A stretch of 54,943 nt of DNA. It comes from Oscillospiraceae bacterium. Its GTDB lineage: Bacteria; Bacillota; Clostridia; Oscillospirales; Oscillospiraceae. The stretch spans positions 1 to 54,943 of the forward strand of contig JAJQAH010000008.1 in the NCBI GenBank assembly GCA_021203885.1, read 5' to 3'. This document shows, piece by piece, positions 46,331-54,943 of the stretch; within the stretch, counting starts at the first letter, position 1; every line of letters begins with the position of its first letter. Both the position numbers and the translations under genes were made by a program. Under the pieces are notes generated by a model. It was given only the letters and a program-made list of their open reading frames with translations. It did not search any database and was not told the origin of the DNA.

Positions 46331-47179
46331 ATGGCTGAAACACTTTTAAAGGTCAGCTCACTGGATGTCCGGGCGGGGGAAAAGAATATCCTGCATGGGG
46401 TTGATCTGAGCATAAAAGACGGAGAGACCCATGTGCTCATGGGCCCGAACGGAGCCGGAAAATCTACGCTGGGCTTTGCTCTTATGGGCTCACCCCGCTA
46501 TGAGATCACTTCCGGCAGCATCACATTTGACGGAGAGGACGTGACTTCGGAAAGTGCGGATAAACGGGCACGGGCCGGCATGTTTCTCTCCTTCCAGGAG
46601 CCGCTGGAGGTGCCGGGGCTGTCGCTGGAATCTTTTCTGCGCAGCGTGATCGTGCAGCGGACCGGAAAGGCTGTACGCAGAAAGGAGTTTAAACAGAAGC
46701 TGGAGGACTCCATGAATCTGCTGCAGATCGACCGCTCGTATGCATCCCGGGATCTGAATGTCGGGTTTTCGGGCGGCGAAAAGAAAAAGATCGAGATCCT
46801 GCAGATGCTGATGTTAGAGCCGAAGCTGGCCATCCTGGATGAGACCGATTCCGGTCTGGACGTGGATGCGGTCAGGCTGGTCTCCGATGGGATCCGGGCG
46901 TATCAGGAGCAGAAAAAGGGAGCCCTGCTGGTGATCACCCACAGTACGCGCATCCTGGATTCCCTGCATGTGGACCGGACGCATGTGATGGTGGACGGCC
47001 GCATCGCGGCGGAGGGAGACGCATCCGTCGTGGAGCGCATCAACGCAGGCGGGTATGAACAGTTCCAAAGTCCTGCCTCGGGCGAAGTATGCCGGGAAAT
47101 TCCGACGGACCGGAGTCCGGCGAATAATAAATCGGAAAGGATCACGGAGTATGGCGGAGAAAGAAAAAACGAGGGTTGA
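46331..47179 (+). CDS. sufC: SUF Fe-S assembly ATPase SufC
   Basis: ABC-type ATPase that drives the SufBCD scaffold. The 282 residues have Walker A GPNGAGKST (about 39-47), a signature region VGFSGGEKKKIEI and Walker B LAILDETDSGLDVDA, all diagnostic of SufC. About 30 extra residues at the C-terminus are hydrophilic and overlap the start of sufB by 29 nt. It is first in the order sufC-B-D-S-U, the usual Gram-positive arrangement. Confidence 0.95.
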   Translation: MAETLLKVSSLDVRAGEKNILHGVDLSIKDGETHVLMGPNGAGKSTLGFALMGSPRYEITSGSITFDGEDVTSESADKRARAGMFLSFQEPLEVPGLSLESFLRSVIVQRTGKAVRRKEFKQKLEDSMNLLQIDRSYASRDLNVGFSGGEKKKIEILQMLMLEPKLAILDETDSGLDVDAVRLVSDGIRAYQEQKKGALLVITHSTRILDSLHVDRTHVMVDGRIAAEGDASVVERINAGGYEQFQSPASGEVCREIPTDRSPANNKSERITEYGGERKNEG

Positions 47180-48563
47180 GGATATCAACCGCAGCATCTA
47201 TGATATCGCCAATGAAAACGTAGATTCGTTTCAGGTTGAGGCCGGGCTGACAAAAGATATCGTGGAGCAGATATCCAGGGAGAAAAACGACCCGGAATGG
47301 ATGCACGATTTCCGTATGAATGCGCTGGATATTTACAATGCCACAGATTTGCCCGACTGGGGTCCGTCCTTGGACGGTCTGGATATGGATCATATCGTTG
47401 CCTATGTCCGGCCGAACACGACAATGAGTGCGAAATGGGCGGATGTGCCCAAGGATATCAAGGATACGTTCGAACGCCTGGGCATCCCCCAGGCGGAGCG
47501 CGAGTCGCTGGCGGGTGTGGGCGCTCAGTTCGATTCGGAACTGGTTTATCATAACGTAAAGGACGAGGTCGAGGCGCAGGGCGTGGTCTACTCGGATATT
47601 GAGAGCGCACTGCACGGACCGTACGCCGGTATGATCCGGGACCATTTCATGACACTGCTGACCCCGCGGGATCACAAGTTCCAGGCACTGCACGGAGCTG
47701 TCTGGTCCGGCGGCTCGTTCGTATATGTACCGAAGGGTGTGAAGGTGGAGATCCCGCTGCAGTCCTATTTCCGCCTGAATGCGCCGGGTGCCGGCCAGTT
47801 TGAGCATACGCTGATCATCGTGGACGAGGGCGCCGATCTGCACTTTATAGAGGGGTGCTCCGCACCCAAGTACAATGTGGCGAATCTACATGCGGGCAGC
47901 GTGGAGCTGTTTGTGGGAAAGAACGCCAGGCTTCGCTACTCGACCATCGAGAGCTGGTCAAAAAACATGTACAACCTGAACAGCAAGAGAGCACTGGTGG
48001 AGGAGGGGGGCACCATGGAATGGGTGTCCGGCTCCTTCGGTTCCCATGTCTCCTATCTGTACCCCATGACGATCCTGAAGGGAAAGGGATCCCGGATGGA
48101 GTTTACGGGGATCACGTTTGCCGGGAAAGGGCAGGATCTGGACACGGGCATGAAGGTGGTGCACGCCGCGGAGGACACCTCGTCGGTGGTCCACACCCGG
48201 TCCATTTCAAAGGACGGCGGTGCAAGCACGTTCCGCAGTTCGGTCGTCATTGAAGAAAAAGCGGCGCGCAGCAAGACATCCGTGTCATGCCAGTCGCTGA
48301 TGCTGGATTCCGTATCCCGGTCCGATACGATCCCGGCCATGGATATACGTGCGGGAGACGCCGATGTGGGCCACGAGGCTAAAATAGGCAGGATCAGCGA
48401 CGAGGCCGTTTTTTATCTGATGTCAAGGGGCATAGAAGAAGAGGAAGCGAAGGCCATGATCGTAGGCGGATTCGCGGACAATGTTTCCAAGGAACTGCCG
48501 CTGGAATATGCGGCGGAGATGAATAACCTGATCCGTATGGAGATGGTGGGCAGCATCGGCTGA
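47151..48563 (+). CDS. sufB: Fe-S scaffold subunit SufB
   Basis: Core scaffold on which Fe-S clusters are built with SufC and SufD. The 470-residue sequence includes SALHGPYAGMIRDHFM, the beta-helix segment WSGGSFVYVPKGVKVEIPLQ, and the C-terminal region with SVSCQSLMLD, GHEAKIGRISDE and YLMSRGI. The ATG at 47151 is preceded by GGAAAGGATCACGGAG; longer in-frame readings lie within sufC. The gene is intact and followed after 13 bp by sufD. Confidence 0.96.
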   Translation: MAEKEKTRVEDINRSIYDIANENVDSFQVEAGLTKDIVEQISREKNDPEWMHDFRMNALDIYNATDLPDWGPSLDGLDMDHIVAYVRPNTTMSAKWADVPKDIKDTFERLGIPQAERESLAGVGAQFDSELVYHNVKDEVEAQGVVYSDIESALHGPYAGMIRDHFMTLLTPRDHKFQALHGAVWSGGSFVYVPKGVKVEIPLQSYFRLNAPGAGQFEHTLIIVDEGADLHFIEGCSAPKYNVANLHAGSVELFVGKNARLRYSTIESWSKNMYNLNSKRALVEEGGTMEWVSGSFGSHVSYLYPMTILKGKGSRMEFTGITFAGKGQDLDTGMKVVHAAEDTSSVVHTRSISKDGGASTFRSSVVIEEKAARSKTSVSCQSLMLDSVSRSDTIPAMDIRAGDADVGHEAKIGRISDEAVFYLMSRGIEEEEAKAMIVGGFADNVSKELPLEYAAEMNNLIRMEMVGSIG

Positions 48564-48576
48564 GGGAGGAACACGG

Positions 48577-49740
48577 ATGGGAATAAAGAAAATAAAGGTC
48601 AACAAGCTGCCTTCCGTCACCTGGCACTGGACCGGAATGAATGACGCAGATCTTGATATCGACCTGTCCGGCGATGCTCCTTTGTACACGCTGCGAGGAC
48701 AGTCAGAGGGCATGAGATGGATCGATGATCTGAATTCCGCGGACGGCCGGATGGAGGAGATCCTGCGGCGGCCGGGATGGGAACAGACGGAGACCGGAAT
48801 GGGAACTGAATTCGCCGATGCCATGCGGGAAACGCCGGGTGCGCTTCTGGATATTCCGGAAGGAGACAAAGGGAATGGGCCGGTGGTGATCACTGCCGAA
48901 GCCCGTGACGGCCGGTGCGCCGGTCAGATACTGATCCGCGCCGGAGCGGGCAGTGATTCTGACGTGGTCGTTGTGATCGGCAGTGAAAAGCAGACCGGCA
49001 CCGATCAGGACACGGTGGCCGTTCAGATATTGATCCAGACAGAAATGGACGCGGACCTGCGGCTGTTCGTGGTGCAGGATCTTCCGCAGAAGGGAATCAG
49101 CTGCCTGAATCTGGGGGGCGTGTGCGGCGAAAGAGCGAAAATCGAATGGACCCATCTCTCGCTGGGCGCCGGCAGGGCATTCATCGGAGCCGCCATGGAG
49201 CTGTCCGGCGATGACAGCGTCTTTCATGGTGAGACGGGTTATCGTGTCCGATCCGGTCAGAACGTGGATATCAATTATGTATGCAGGCACTGCGGCAGGA
49301 GATCCGTCAGTAACCTGAACGCGTGGGGTGTGCTGGAAGACGGTTCCGTCAAACTGTTCCGCGGCACGATCGACTTTCACGAGGGCTGCAGCGGATCTGT
49401 CGGCGCCGAAAAGGAAGATGTGCTTCTGCTCGGAAAGAACCAGATCAATAAGACGATCCCGCTGATCCTCTGCCATGAGGAAGATGTGGAAGGGGATCAC
49501 GGTGCCACCATCAGCCGGCTGGACGAACAGATGCTTTTTTATCTGGCCAGCAGGGGACTGGATGCCGGGTATGCCGAGAATATGATCGCCCGGGCAAGGC
49601 TGGATGCGCTGTGTGAAAAAATTCCGGATTCTGAGATCCGTTCGGAGGCAGAGAAAAAGATCCGCTTTGAGCCTGTGATCTCGGGCGGCATCCGTTCGGA
49701 CGCGGACGGCCGGAGCGGGGAAGGGGAAGACGGCCCATGA
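48577..49740 (+). CDS. sufD: Fe-S scaffold subunit SufD
   Basis: Partner of SufB, 387 residues, a beta-helix protein weakly conserved in the N-terminal half. The C-terminal part is recognisable: GTIDFHEGCSGSVGAEKEDVL region, then NKTIPLILCHEEDVEGDHGA and a final helical segment FYLASRGL similar to SufB. It starts with ATG after GGGAGGA and its stop overlaps the sufS ATG (ATGA). The pairing of SufB and SufD domains in order supports the assignment. Confidence 0.92.
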   Translation: MGIKKIKVNKLPSVTWHWTGMNDADLDIDLSGDAPLYTLRGQSEGMRWIDDLNSADGRMEEILRRPGWEQTETGMGTEFADAMRETPGALLDIPEGDKGNGPVVITAEARDGRCAGQILIRAGAGSDSDVVVVIGSEKQTGTDQDTVAVQILIQTEMDADLRLFVVQDLPQKGISCLNLGGVCGERAKIEWTHLSLGAGRAFIGAAMELSGDDSVFHGETGYRVRSGQNVDINYVCRHCGRRSVSNLNAWGVLEDGSVKLFRGTIDFHEGCSGSVGAEKEDVLLLGKNQINKTIPLILCHEEDVEGDHGATISRLDEQMLFYLASRGLDAGYAENMIARARLDALCEKIPDSEIRSEAEKKIRFEPVISGGIRSDADGRSGEGEDGP

Positions 49741-50948
49741 GGGACTGCAGAAAGGATTTTAAGATCTTTCAGGACCGGGATATCGTCTACCTGGATAATG
49801 CCGCCACCACACAGAGACCGGAACCCGTGCTGGAGGCGGAGAGGAAATTTTACGAACAGGACAATGCGAATCCTTTCCGCGGCCTGTATGAGCTGGGCGT
49901 TAAGGCCACGGAGGAATATGAAAAAAGCCGCGCCCGGACGGCCAGGTTCATCCATGCGGAGAGGCCCGAGGAGATCGTATTCACCCGCAATACGACAGAG
50001 AGCATCAATCTGGTCAGTTACAGTTATGCCTCCAGTTTTTTGAAACCCGGTGATGAGATCCTGATCACCATCGCGGAACACCACAGCAACCTTCTTCCCT
50101 GGCAGGCGGCTGCCCGCCGGACGGGAGCGGTGCTGAAATATCTGGAATGTGACGGGGACGGATCGTTTTCAAGGGAGAGCATAGAGGAGGCCGTGACACC
50201 CCGCACGAAGCTGGCCGCCATATGCCACATTTCCAATGTGACCGGCCGGGTTACACCGGTGGAGGAGATCATCCGCCTTGTGCATGCCGCCGGCGGCATA
50301 GTGCTCGTCGATGCGGCCCAGAGCGCTCCGCATATGCTCCTGGACGTGCAGGAGATGGACTGTGATTTTCTGGCGTTCTCGGGCCACAAGATGTTCGGGC
50401 CCATGGGAATCGGCGTGCTGTACGGTAAATTTGATCTTCTGAACGCCATGCCGCCGTTTCTGACCGGCGGGGAGATGATCGATTCTGTGTCCAGAGACAG
50501 CGCCGTCTGGGCGCCGGTCCCGCACAAATTTGAAGCGGGAACGGTAAACGCGGCGGGCGCCGTCGGGCTGGCGGCGGCCATGGATTATCTGGATGAACTC
50601 GGACGGTATGAGATGGAGACACATCTGAAAGAGCTGACAGGTATGGCACTGGAGGGAATGAGCCGGATACCCGGTCTTCATATCATCGGAAGTGCGGATC
50701 CGGGGGAACATACCGGGATCCTCAGTTTCACTGTGGACGGCGTGCATCCGCACGATATCGCGTCCATTCTGGACGCGTCGGATATCGACATCCGGGCGGG
50801 CCATCACTGTGCGATGCCTCTTCTGAATCATCTGGGGATGCGCTCCTGCGCCAGAGCCAGCATCGCCGCATATAATTCTCAGGAAGATATCCAGCGGCTG
50901 GTCAGCTGCCTGGAGACGGTCAGGGGGCTGATGGGTTATGGAGAATAA
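49737..50948 (+). CDS. sufS: Cysteine desulfurase SufS
   Basis: PLP enzyme that takes sulfur from cysteine as a persulfide. The 403 residues are a class V aminotransferase fold with the PLP lysine K218 in FSGHKMFGP, H-bearing EHHSNLLPW near 114, and the persulfide Cys C358 in RAGHHCAMP. It is a group II desulfurase, which needs SufU for turnover. The four-base overlap with sufD and the 11-nt overlap with sufU indicate coupling. Confidence 0.96.
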   Translation: MRDCRKDFKIFQDRDIVYLDNAATTQRPEPVLEAERKFYEQDNANPFRGLYELGVKATEEYEKSRARTARFIHAERPEEIVFTRNTTESINLVSYSYASSFLKPGDEILITIAEHHSNLLPWQAAARRTGAVLKYLECDGDGSFSRESIEEAVTPRTKLAAICHISNVTGRVTPVEEIIRLVHAAGGIVLVDAAQSAPHMLLDVQEMDCDFLAFSGHKMFGPMGIGVLYGKFDLLNAMPPFLTGGEMIDSVSRDSAVWAPVPHKFEAGTVNAAGAVGLAAAMDYLDELGRYEMETHLKELTGMALEGMSRIPGLHIIGSADPGEHTGILSFTVDGVHPHDIASILDASDIDIRAGHHCAMPLLNHLGMRSCARASIAAYNSQEDIQRLVSCLETVRGLMGYGE

Positions 50949-51387
50949 GACTTTTTACAACGGGGCCCTGAATGAGCATAATCTCCATCCGTACCATAAG
51001 GAAAAACTGTCGGATGCGAATCTCGTCCTGGAGGGAGTCAACCCTTCCTGCGGGGATGATATCATACTCCAGCTGAAGGTCGTGGACGGTGTCATTGAAG
51101 ACGGCTCGTTCGTGGGTGACGGCTGCGCCGTATCACAGGCCTCGGCAGACATTATGCTGGATATGATCATCGGGGAGACGAAAGAGGAGGCTCTGCGGCT
51201 TGCCGATATCTTCATCCGGATGATCACCGGGGAAGTGACGGAGGAGGAGCTGGATGAGCTGGACGAGGCAGCTGCACTGAAAGATATTGCTCATATGCCC
51301 TCACGGGTAAAATGCGCCGTTCTTGGATGGCACACCATGCAGGAAATGCTCGGAAAGGAACAGGACGGACCTACAAGTATGCAATGA
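50938..51387 (+). CDS. sufU: Zinc-dependent sulfurtransferase SufU
   Basis: Accepts persulfide sulfur from SufS, the Gram-positive counterpart of SufE/IscU in this pathway. The zinc site residues are all present: C38 and D40 in NPSCGDD, C63 in GDGCAVSQ and C126 in RVKCAVLGW. The 149-residue length matches SufU. The start overlaps the end of sufS. It is the last classical suf gene of the operon; a MOSC gene follows 34 bp later. Confidence 0.95.
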   Translation: MENKTFYNGALNEHNLHPYHKEKLSDANLVLEGVNPSCGDDIILQLKVVDGVIEDGSFVGDGCAVSQASADIMLDMIIGETKEEALRLADIFIRMITGEVTEEELDELDEAAALKDIAHMPSRVKCAVLGWHTMQEMLGKEQDGPTSMQ

Positions 51388-51421
51388 AGGAAGCAAAGAT
51401 TTTCATCGGGAGGGGAACGGC

Positions 51422-51871
51422 ATGGCCGAGGTTTTAGCTGTCTGTACCAGCGAGAGAAAAGGAATACAGAAGCGTCCCGTGGACGAGGTACAGCTGCGGG
51501 AGGAGTACGGAATCATAGGAGATGCCCATGCAGGGAACTGGCACCGCCAGGTCAGCCTGCTGGGCGTCGAGAGCGTGCGGAAGATGCAGGAACGGATATC
51601 GATTCCGCTGAAACCGGGTGATTTCGCAGAAAATATACTGACCGAGGGGATCACTTTATATGAACTGCCGGTGGGCACCCGACTGCGGATCGGGGATGTG
51701 GAGTGCGAGATCACCCAGATCGGGAAGGAGTGTCACGCGGACTGCGCGATCCGGAAGCAGACGGGTTACTGCGTTATGCCCACGGAGGGGATCTTTGTGC
51801 GAATCCTGAATCCCGGCACGATCCGTGCCGGCGACGAAATCTCCGTACTGGACACGCCGGCGCAGGCATGA
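51422..51871 (+). CDS. MOSC-domain protein
   Basis: A 149-residue single-domain MOSC protein (molybdenum cofactor sulfurase C-terminal family), predicted to handle sulfur or sulfur-carrying cofactors. The expected features are GDAHAGNWHRQVSLLG (33-48), GDFAENILTEG, and conserved cysteines C104, C108 and C117 in GKECHADCAI and GYCVMP. The ATG has GGGAGGGG upstream. Its place right after sufU suggests a sulfur-transfer link, but no molybdenum genes are in the window, so this is inference. Confidence 0.85.
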   Translation: MAEVLAVCTSERKGIQKRPVDEVQLREEYGIIGDAHAGNWHRQVSLLGVESVRKMQERISIPLKPGDFAENILTEGITLYELPVGTRLRIGDVECEITQIGKECHADCAIRKQTGYCVMPTEGIFVRILNPGTIRAGDEISVLDTPAQA

Positions 51872-51906
51872 ACCGGCAAAGCTTTTCAAACAAGATGCGG
51901 CCGGTT
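51871..51906 (+). terminator. Weak hairpin after the suf-MOSC operon
   Basis: AACCGGC (51871-51877) pairs with GCCGGTT (51900-51906), leaving a 22-base loop. Only three T follow directly, and a six-T run comes about 12 bases later (TATTTTTTG). It is a plausible but imperfect terminator. The following 51907-52019 stretch is AT-rich and otherwise unassigned. Confidence 0.4.
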
Positions 51907-52019
51907 TGAAGGAAATATTTTTTGTCTTGCGAATATGGTGACATGGCTTGTGGGCAGATTTGTGTATTTTTCTCAGGATAACACAGCTTTTTTTGTGAAA
52001 ATTTCATTCAGAATCGATG

Positions 52020-52048
52020 TTGACTTTTGCAAGTTCAAATGCTAGAAT
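52020..52048 (+). promoter_or_regulatory. Promoter of glnN
   Basis: TTGACT (52020-52025), 17 bp, TAGAAT (52043-52048). The start near 52055 gives a leader of about 169 nt, the longest and most structured in the window. Confidence 0.78.
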
Positions 52049-52054
52049 ATTCAC

Positions 52055-52203
52055 GTCAGGTGACAAGGTGGTCATGGGCGTTCTATTTTTGCGCCTATGG
52101 CTTTAAATTTATGAGCCGATGATTAAGCGACAAGGGTGTCGTTATGGAAAGTTCCATAATTCCCTTGTCGCTTGAATATTATAGGCAGCATTTTGCTGGC
52201 CTA
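52055..52203 (+). promoter_or_regulatory. Structured glnN leader with paired hexaloop stem-loops (candidate ANTAR target)
   Basis: Three stem-loops have six-base loops with A1 and G4: GTGAC-AAGGTG-GTCAT (52060-52075), GCGAC-AAGGGT-GTCGT (52127-52142) and TATGG-AAAGTT-CCATA (52143-52158). The last two are directly adjacent, as in known ANTAR-binding RNAs. The second cannot coexist with a 12-bp helix, AAGCGACAAGGG (52125-52136) with CCCTTGTCGCTT (52162-52173). A further hairpin, TAGGCAGC with GCTGGCCTA (52182-52203), ends just before the AAAGGAG ribosome site. No T-tract follows the 12-bp helix, so the mechanism (termination, pausing or translation) is open. Confidence 0.7.
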
Positions 52204-52223
52204 AGAAAAGGAGTGTCTATTCT

Positions 52224-54320
52224 ATGAGCGACTCGGTTACCGAAATTTACGGCGAATTAGTTTTCAATGACGGTGTCATGCAGAAGCGCCTGCCAAAGGA
52301 GACATACAAAGCGCTTCAGCGGACAATTAAGGAAGGAAAACCTCTGGAAAAATCTGTAGCCACTATTGTCGCTAACACCATGAAAGACTGGGCCATCGAG
52401 AACGGTGCGACACATTACACCCACTGGTTCCAGCCTATGACTGGTGTGACCGCAGAAAAGCACGACAGTTTTATCACCCCCATCAGCAACGGAAAGGTGA
52501 TCATGGAGTTTTCCGGAAAGGAACTGGTTCAGGGCGAACCGGACGCATCCTCGTTCCCGTCCGGAGGTCTCCGTGCCACATTTGAAGCCAGAGGGTACAC
52601 CGCCTGGGATGCCACGTCCTATGCGTTCATCAAGGAAGGTGTCCTGTGCATTCCCACCGTCTTTTACTCTTACGGCGGTGAGGCGCTGGACCAGAAGACG
52701 GCGCTGCTCAGGTCCATGGAGGCCATCAGCAAACAGGCTATCCGGGTGCTGAGACTGTTCGGAAATGAGGAAGTCAAATCCTGCAAGACGACTGTCGGTG
52801 CGGAGCAGGAATATTTCCTGATCGATCGCGATATGTTCGATCGGCGCAAGGACCTGCTGTACACCGGCCGCACGCTGTTCGGCTCCCGTCCCCCGAAAGG
52901 ACAGGAACTGGACGACCACTATTTCGGAGCCATCAAGCCCCGCGTACGCGATTACATGCGTGAGCTGAATTTTGAGCTTTGGAAGTTCGGGATCCCCGCG
53001 AAGACCGAACATAACGAAGTGGCCCCCGCACAGCATGAGATCGCACCCGTTTACAGCTATTCCAACCAGGCCGTGGATCAGAACCAGCTGATGATGGAGC
53101 TGATGCAGAAGATCGCACGGAAACACCACATGGTCTGCCTGCTGCATGAGAAGCCCTTCGACGGCGTGAACGGCAGTGGCAAGCACAACAACTGGTCCAT
53201 CGGGACGGATACCGGGATGAACCTTCTGGACCCCGGCGATACGCCCAGCGAGAATGCGCAGTTCCTGCTGTTTTTGTGCGCGGTCATCAAGGCCGTGGAC
53301 GAGTACCAGGATCTGCTGCGGATCTCCGTCGCAAGCCCCGGCAACGACCACCGTCTCGGTGCTAATGAGGCGCCCCCGGCGATCATTTCGATCTTCGTGG
53401 GCGATGAGCTTTACGCGATCCTGGAGGCCCTCGAACAAGACAAGGAGTACGGGACCAAGGAGAAGGAAGTCCTGCGGGTCGGTGTTCATACGCTTCCTTC
53501 GTTCAGAAAGGACGATACCGACCGGAACCGGACATCCCCGTTCGCATTTACCGGCAGCAAGTTTGAGTTCCGTATGCCCGGCGCCGCCATGTCCATCGCG
53601 CCGTTCAACATGGTGCTGAACACAGCGGTCGCAGAAGAGCTGAGGCAGTTTGCGGATGAACTGGAAGGCGTCGAAGACTTTGAGCAGGGCCTGCATGATC
53701 TGATCCAGCGCGTGATCCATGAGCATAAGAGGATCCTGTTCAACGGGGACGGCTACGATGAGTCCTGGCAGGTGGAGGCCGAGAAACGCGGCCTTTTAAA
53801 TCTGCGTACCACGCCGGATGCCGTTGCGCATCTTCTGGATGAAAAGAACGTCAAGCTGTTCGAGACACATCATGTCTATTCGCCCACCGAGCTGAATGCC
53901 CGGTACGAGGTCCGCATGGATAATTACGTAAAGGTCCTGAATATCGAAGCTCTGTCCATGCTGGACATGGCAAACAAGGATATCCTGCCGGCCATGAGCG
54001 CGTACAGCAAGCAGCTGGCGGATGCCGTCCTGCAGAAGAGCTCCGTATCAGACGACGTCGACTGCGTGTATGAAAAGGAGATGCTGCGCAAGATCAGTTC
54101 CATGATCTCCGCCATGCATAAGGCTTCCGACAAGCTGGAGGAGGACCTCCTGAACGCAAAGAGCATCGAGGATCCCGGCGAAGCCGCCTTTTACTTTAAA
54201 GACAATATTTTGCCGGATATGACGGCTCTCCGGATCCCCGCAGACGAAATGGAAACTCTTGTTTCCGCCGAGGCTTGGCCCTATCCGTCCTACGGCTCTA
54301 TGTTGTTCAGTGTACAGTAA
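52224..54320 (+). CDS. glnN: Glutamine synthetase type III
   Basis: ATP-dependent ligation of ammonia to glutamate, the large dodecameric GSIII class common in Clostridia and Bacteroidetes. The 698-residue length is typical. The catalytic regions are intact: [10 protein letters not shown] (about 191-200), [13 protein letters not shown] (about 262-274), [16 protein letters not shown] (about 315) and [15 protein letters not shown]. The ATG follows AAAGGAG. It is the probable housekeeping synthetase here, in contrast to the degenerate GSI-like protein. It is followed after 43 bp by guaA, a glutamine-consuming enzyme. Confidence 0.96.
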   Translation: MSDSVTEIYGELVFNDGVMQKRLPKETYKALQRTIKEGKPLEKSVATIVANTMKDWAIENGATHYTHWFQPMTGVTAEKHDSFITPISNGKVIMEFSGKELVQGEPDASSFPSGGLRATFEARGYTAWDATSYAFIKEGVLCIPTVFYSYGGEALDQKTALLRSMEAISKQAIRVLRLFGNEEVKSCKTTVGAEQEYFLIDRDMFDRRKDLLYTGRTLFGSRPPKGQELDDHYFGAIKPRVRDYMRELNFELWKFGIPAKTEHNEVAPAQHEIAPVYSYSNQAVDQNQLMMELMQKIARKHHMVCLLHEKPFDGVNGSGKHNNWSIGTDTGMNLLDPGDTPSENAQFLLFLCAVIKAVDEYQDLLRISVASPGNDHRLGANEAPPAIISIFVGDELYAILEALEQDKEYGTKEKEVLRVGVHTLPSFRKDDTDRNRTSPFAFTGSKFEFRMPGAAMSIAPFNMVLNTAVAEELRQFADELEGVEDFEQGLHDLIQRVIHEHKRILFNGDGYDESWQVEAEKRGLLNLRTTPDAVAHLLDEKNVKLFETHHVYSPTELNARYEVRMDNYVKVLNIEALSMLDMANKDILPAMSAYSKQLADAVLQKSSVSDDVDCVYEKEMLRKISSMISAMHKASDKLEEDLLNAKSIEDPGEAAFYFKDNILPDMTALRIPADEMETLVSAEAWPYPSYGSMLFSVQ

Positions 54321-54329
54321 TACACTGAA
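54306..54329 (+). other. 9-bp hairpin enclosing the glnN stop codon
   Basis: TTCAGTGTA (54306-54314) pairs perfectly with TACACTGAA (54321-54329) around a six-base loop CAGTAA, which contains the TAA stop. There is no T-tract, and the loop lacks A at position 1, so it is not an obvious terminator or ANTAR site. It could affect coupling or mRNA stability between glnN and guaA. Confidence 0.6.
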
Positions 54330-54363
54330 ATCTGCTGCGAACAGTTAGGAGCGGAAAGATCGA

Positions 54364-54943
54364 ATGACGTCTAGCGAATGTGTGATCGTTCTGGATTTCG
54401 GAGGCCAGTATAATCAGCTGATCGCCCGCAGGGTACGCGAGTGCAATGTCTACTGCGAGGTAAAGCCGTATACGACTCCTTTGTCCGAGCTTATGAAAAT
54501 GTCGCCTATCGGTTTCATTTTCACCGGCGGACCGAACAGTGTGTATCTTCCGGATGCGCCGAAAGCGGATCCTGAGATCTATTCACTGGGGATCCCGATC
54601 CTCGGGATCTGTTACGGCTGCCAGCTGATCACGGAACAGATGGGCGGCCGGGTGACCGCCGCGGATGATGACAGTGCGCGGGAGTATGGGAAGACGGAGA
54701 CCTGGTTCGACACGGAATGCCCGCTGTTTCAGGGGCTGCCCGACCACAGTATTACGTGGATGAGTCACGGGGACTATATGGCTTCTCTCCCGGAGGGATT
54801 TACCCTGGAAGCGCACAGTGATCAGTGCCCGAATGTGGCGATCGCGGACAGGGAGAAAAAGATCTACGGCGTGCAGTTTCACCCGGAAGTCAATCATACG
54901 GAGTACGGACAGGATATGATCCGGAATTTCCTCTATCTCGTAT
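54364..54943 (+). CDS. guaA: GMP synthase (glutamine-hydrolysing), N-terminal part
   Basis: Partial gene; the reading frame stays open to the window edge after 193 codons. The visible part is the class I glutaminase domain: [18 protein letters not shown] at the start, nucleophile C83 in GICYGCQL, and H173/E175 in [13 protein letters not shown], the last segment being typical of GuaA. It aminates XMP to GMP using glutamine. GGAAAG lies five bases before the ATG. The family usually has 510-525 residues, so about two thirds lie outside. Confidence 0.93.
   Translation, partial: MTSSECVIVLDFGGQYNQLIARRVRECNVYCEVKPYTTPLSELMKMSPIGFIFTGGPNSVYLPDAPKADPEIYSLGIPILGICYGCQLITEQMGGRVTAADDDSAREYGKTETWFDTECPLFQGLPDHSITWMSHGDYMASLPEGFTLEAHSDQCPNVAIADREKKIYGVQFHPEVNHTEYGQDMIRNFLYLV

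Noticed and set aside
52162-52180. Classical intrinsic terminator at the end of the glnN leader helix
   Set aside because: The 12-bp helix is followed by GAATATTATAGG, not by a T-tract, so I describe it as a competing helix only.

Overview
The window is a gene-dense, GC-rich stretch of a Clostridia (Firmicutes) chromosome, most likely Lachnospiraceae or a close relative. Supporting signs are RemA, CdaA/CdaR, the PrpC-PrkC-RsgA set, a SUF system with SufU, a class III glutamine synthetase, frequent TTG/GTG starts behind strong Shine-Dalgarno sequences, and consensus 17-bp-spaced promoters. No phage, insertion sequence, CRISPR array or rRNA is visible; there is one tRNA-Leu(UAG).

Layout. 1-5.7 kb (+): pyrE-uvrB-uvrA, ending in a bidirectional terminator shared with rpsB-tsf (-), where S2 carries a ~190-residue charged tail and its leader holds an intrinsic terminator. 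8.4-9.7 kb (-): an OFA-type MFS transporter. 10-27.1 kb (+): about 18 tightly packed genes, probably one long operon: cdaA, cdaR, rseC-like, a DUF5685-like gene, a J-protein, a membrane protein, yicC, remA, gmk, rpoZ, priA, def, fmt, rsmB, rlmN, prpC, prkC, rsgA. This links c-di-AMP synthesis, translation start and methylation functions, and envelope-sensing phosphorylation. 27.1-29.4 kb (-): an aconitase-family hydratase. 29.5-31.6 kb (+): apbE, a NusG-II protein and a Gx transporter, resembling part of an extracellular electron transfer locus. 31.6-35.1 kb (-): PfoR-like EIIC, MscL, tRNA-Leu, an SDR enzyme and a GNAT acetyltransferase.

35.2-46.0 kb (-): one apparent operon, in transcription order a divergent GSI-like protein, an ANTAR regulator, pyrG, purC, purF, carA, and a carB-dapF gene fusion. 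Three of these (PyrG, PurF, CarA) spend glutamine nitrogen. 46.3-51.9 kb (+): sufCBDSU plus a MOSC protein. 52.0-54.9 kb (+): a structured leader, glnN (GSIII), then guaA, which runs off the window and is another glutamine amidotransferase.

Most interesting is a possible glutamine-control circuit. The GSI-like protein lacks several residues that active GSI uses to bind metal and substrate. It is encoded next to an ANTAR RNA-binding protein whose receiver domain lacks the usual acidic pocket. About 6 kb away, the leader of the true synthetase glnN contains two adjacent stem-loops with hexanucleotide loops bearing A at position 1 and G at position 4, the known signature of ANTAR targets, and one of them is mutually exclusive with a 12-bp helix. 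The proposal that the GS-like protein senses glutamine and controls the ANTAR protein is inference. The other strong oddity is the carB-dapF fusion, whose epimerase domain has Ser in place of one catalytic Cys.
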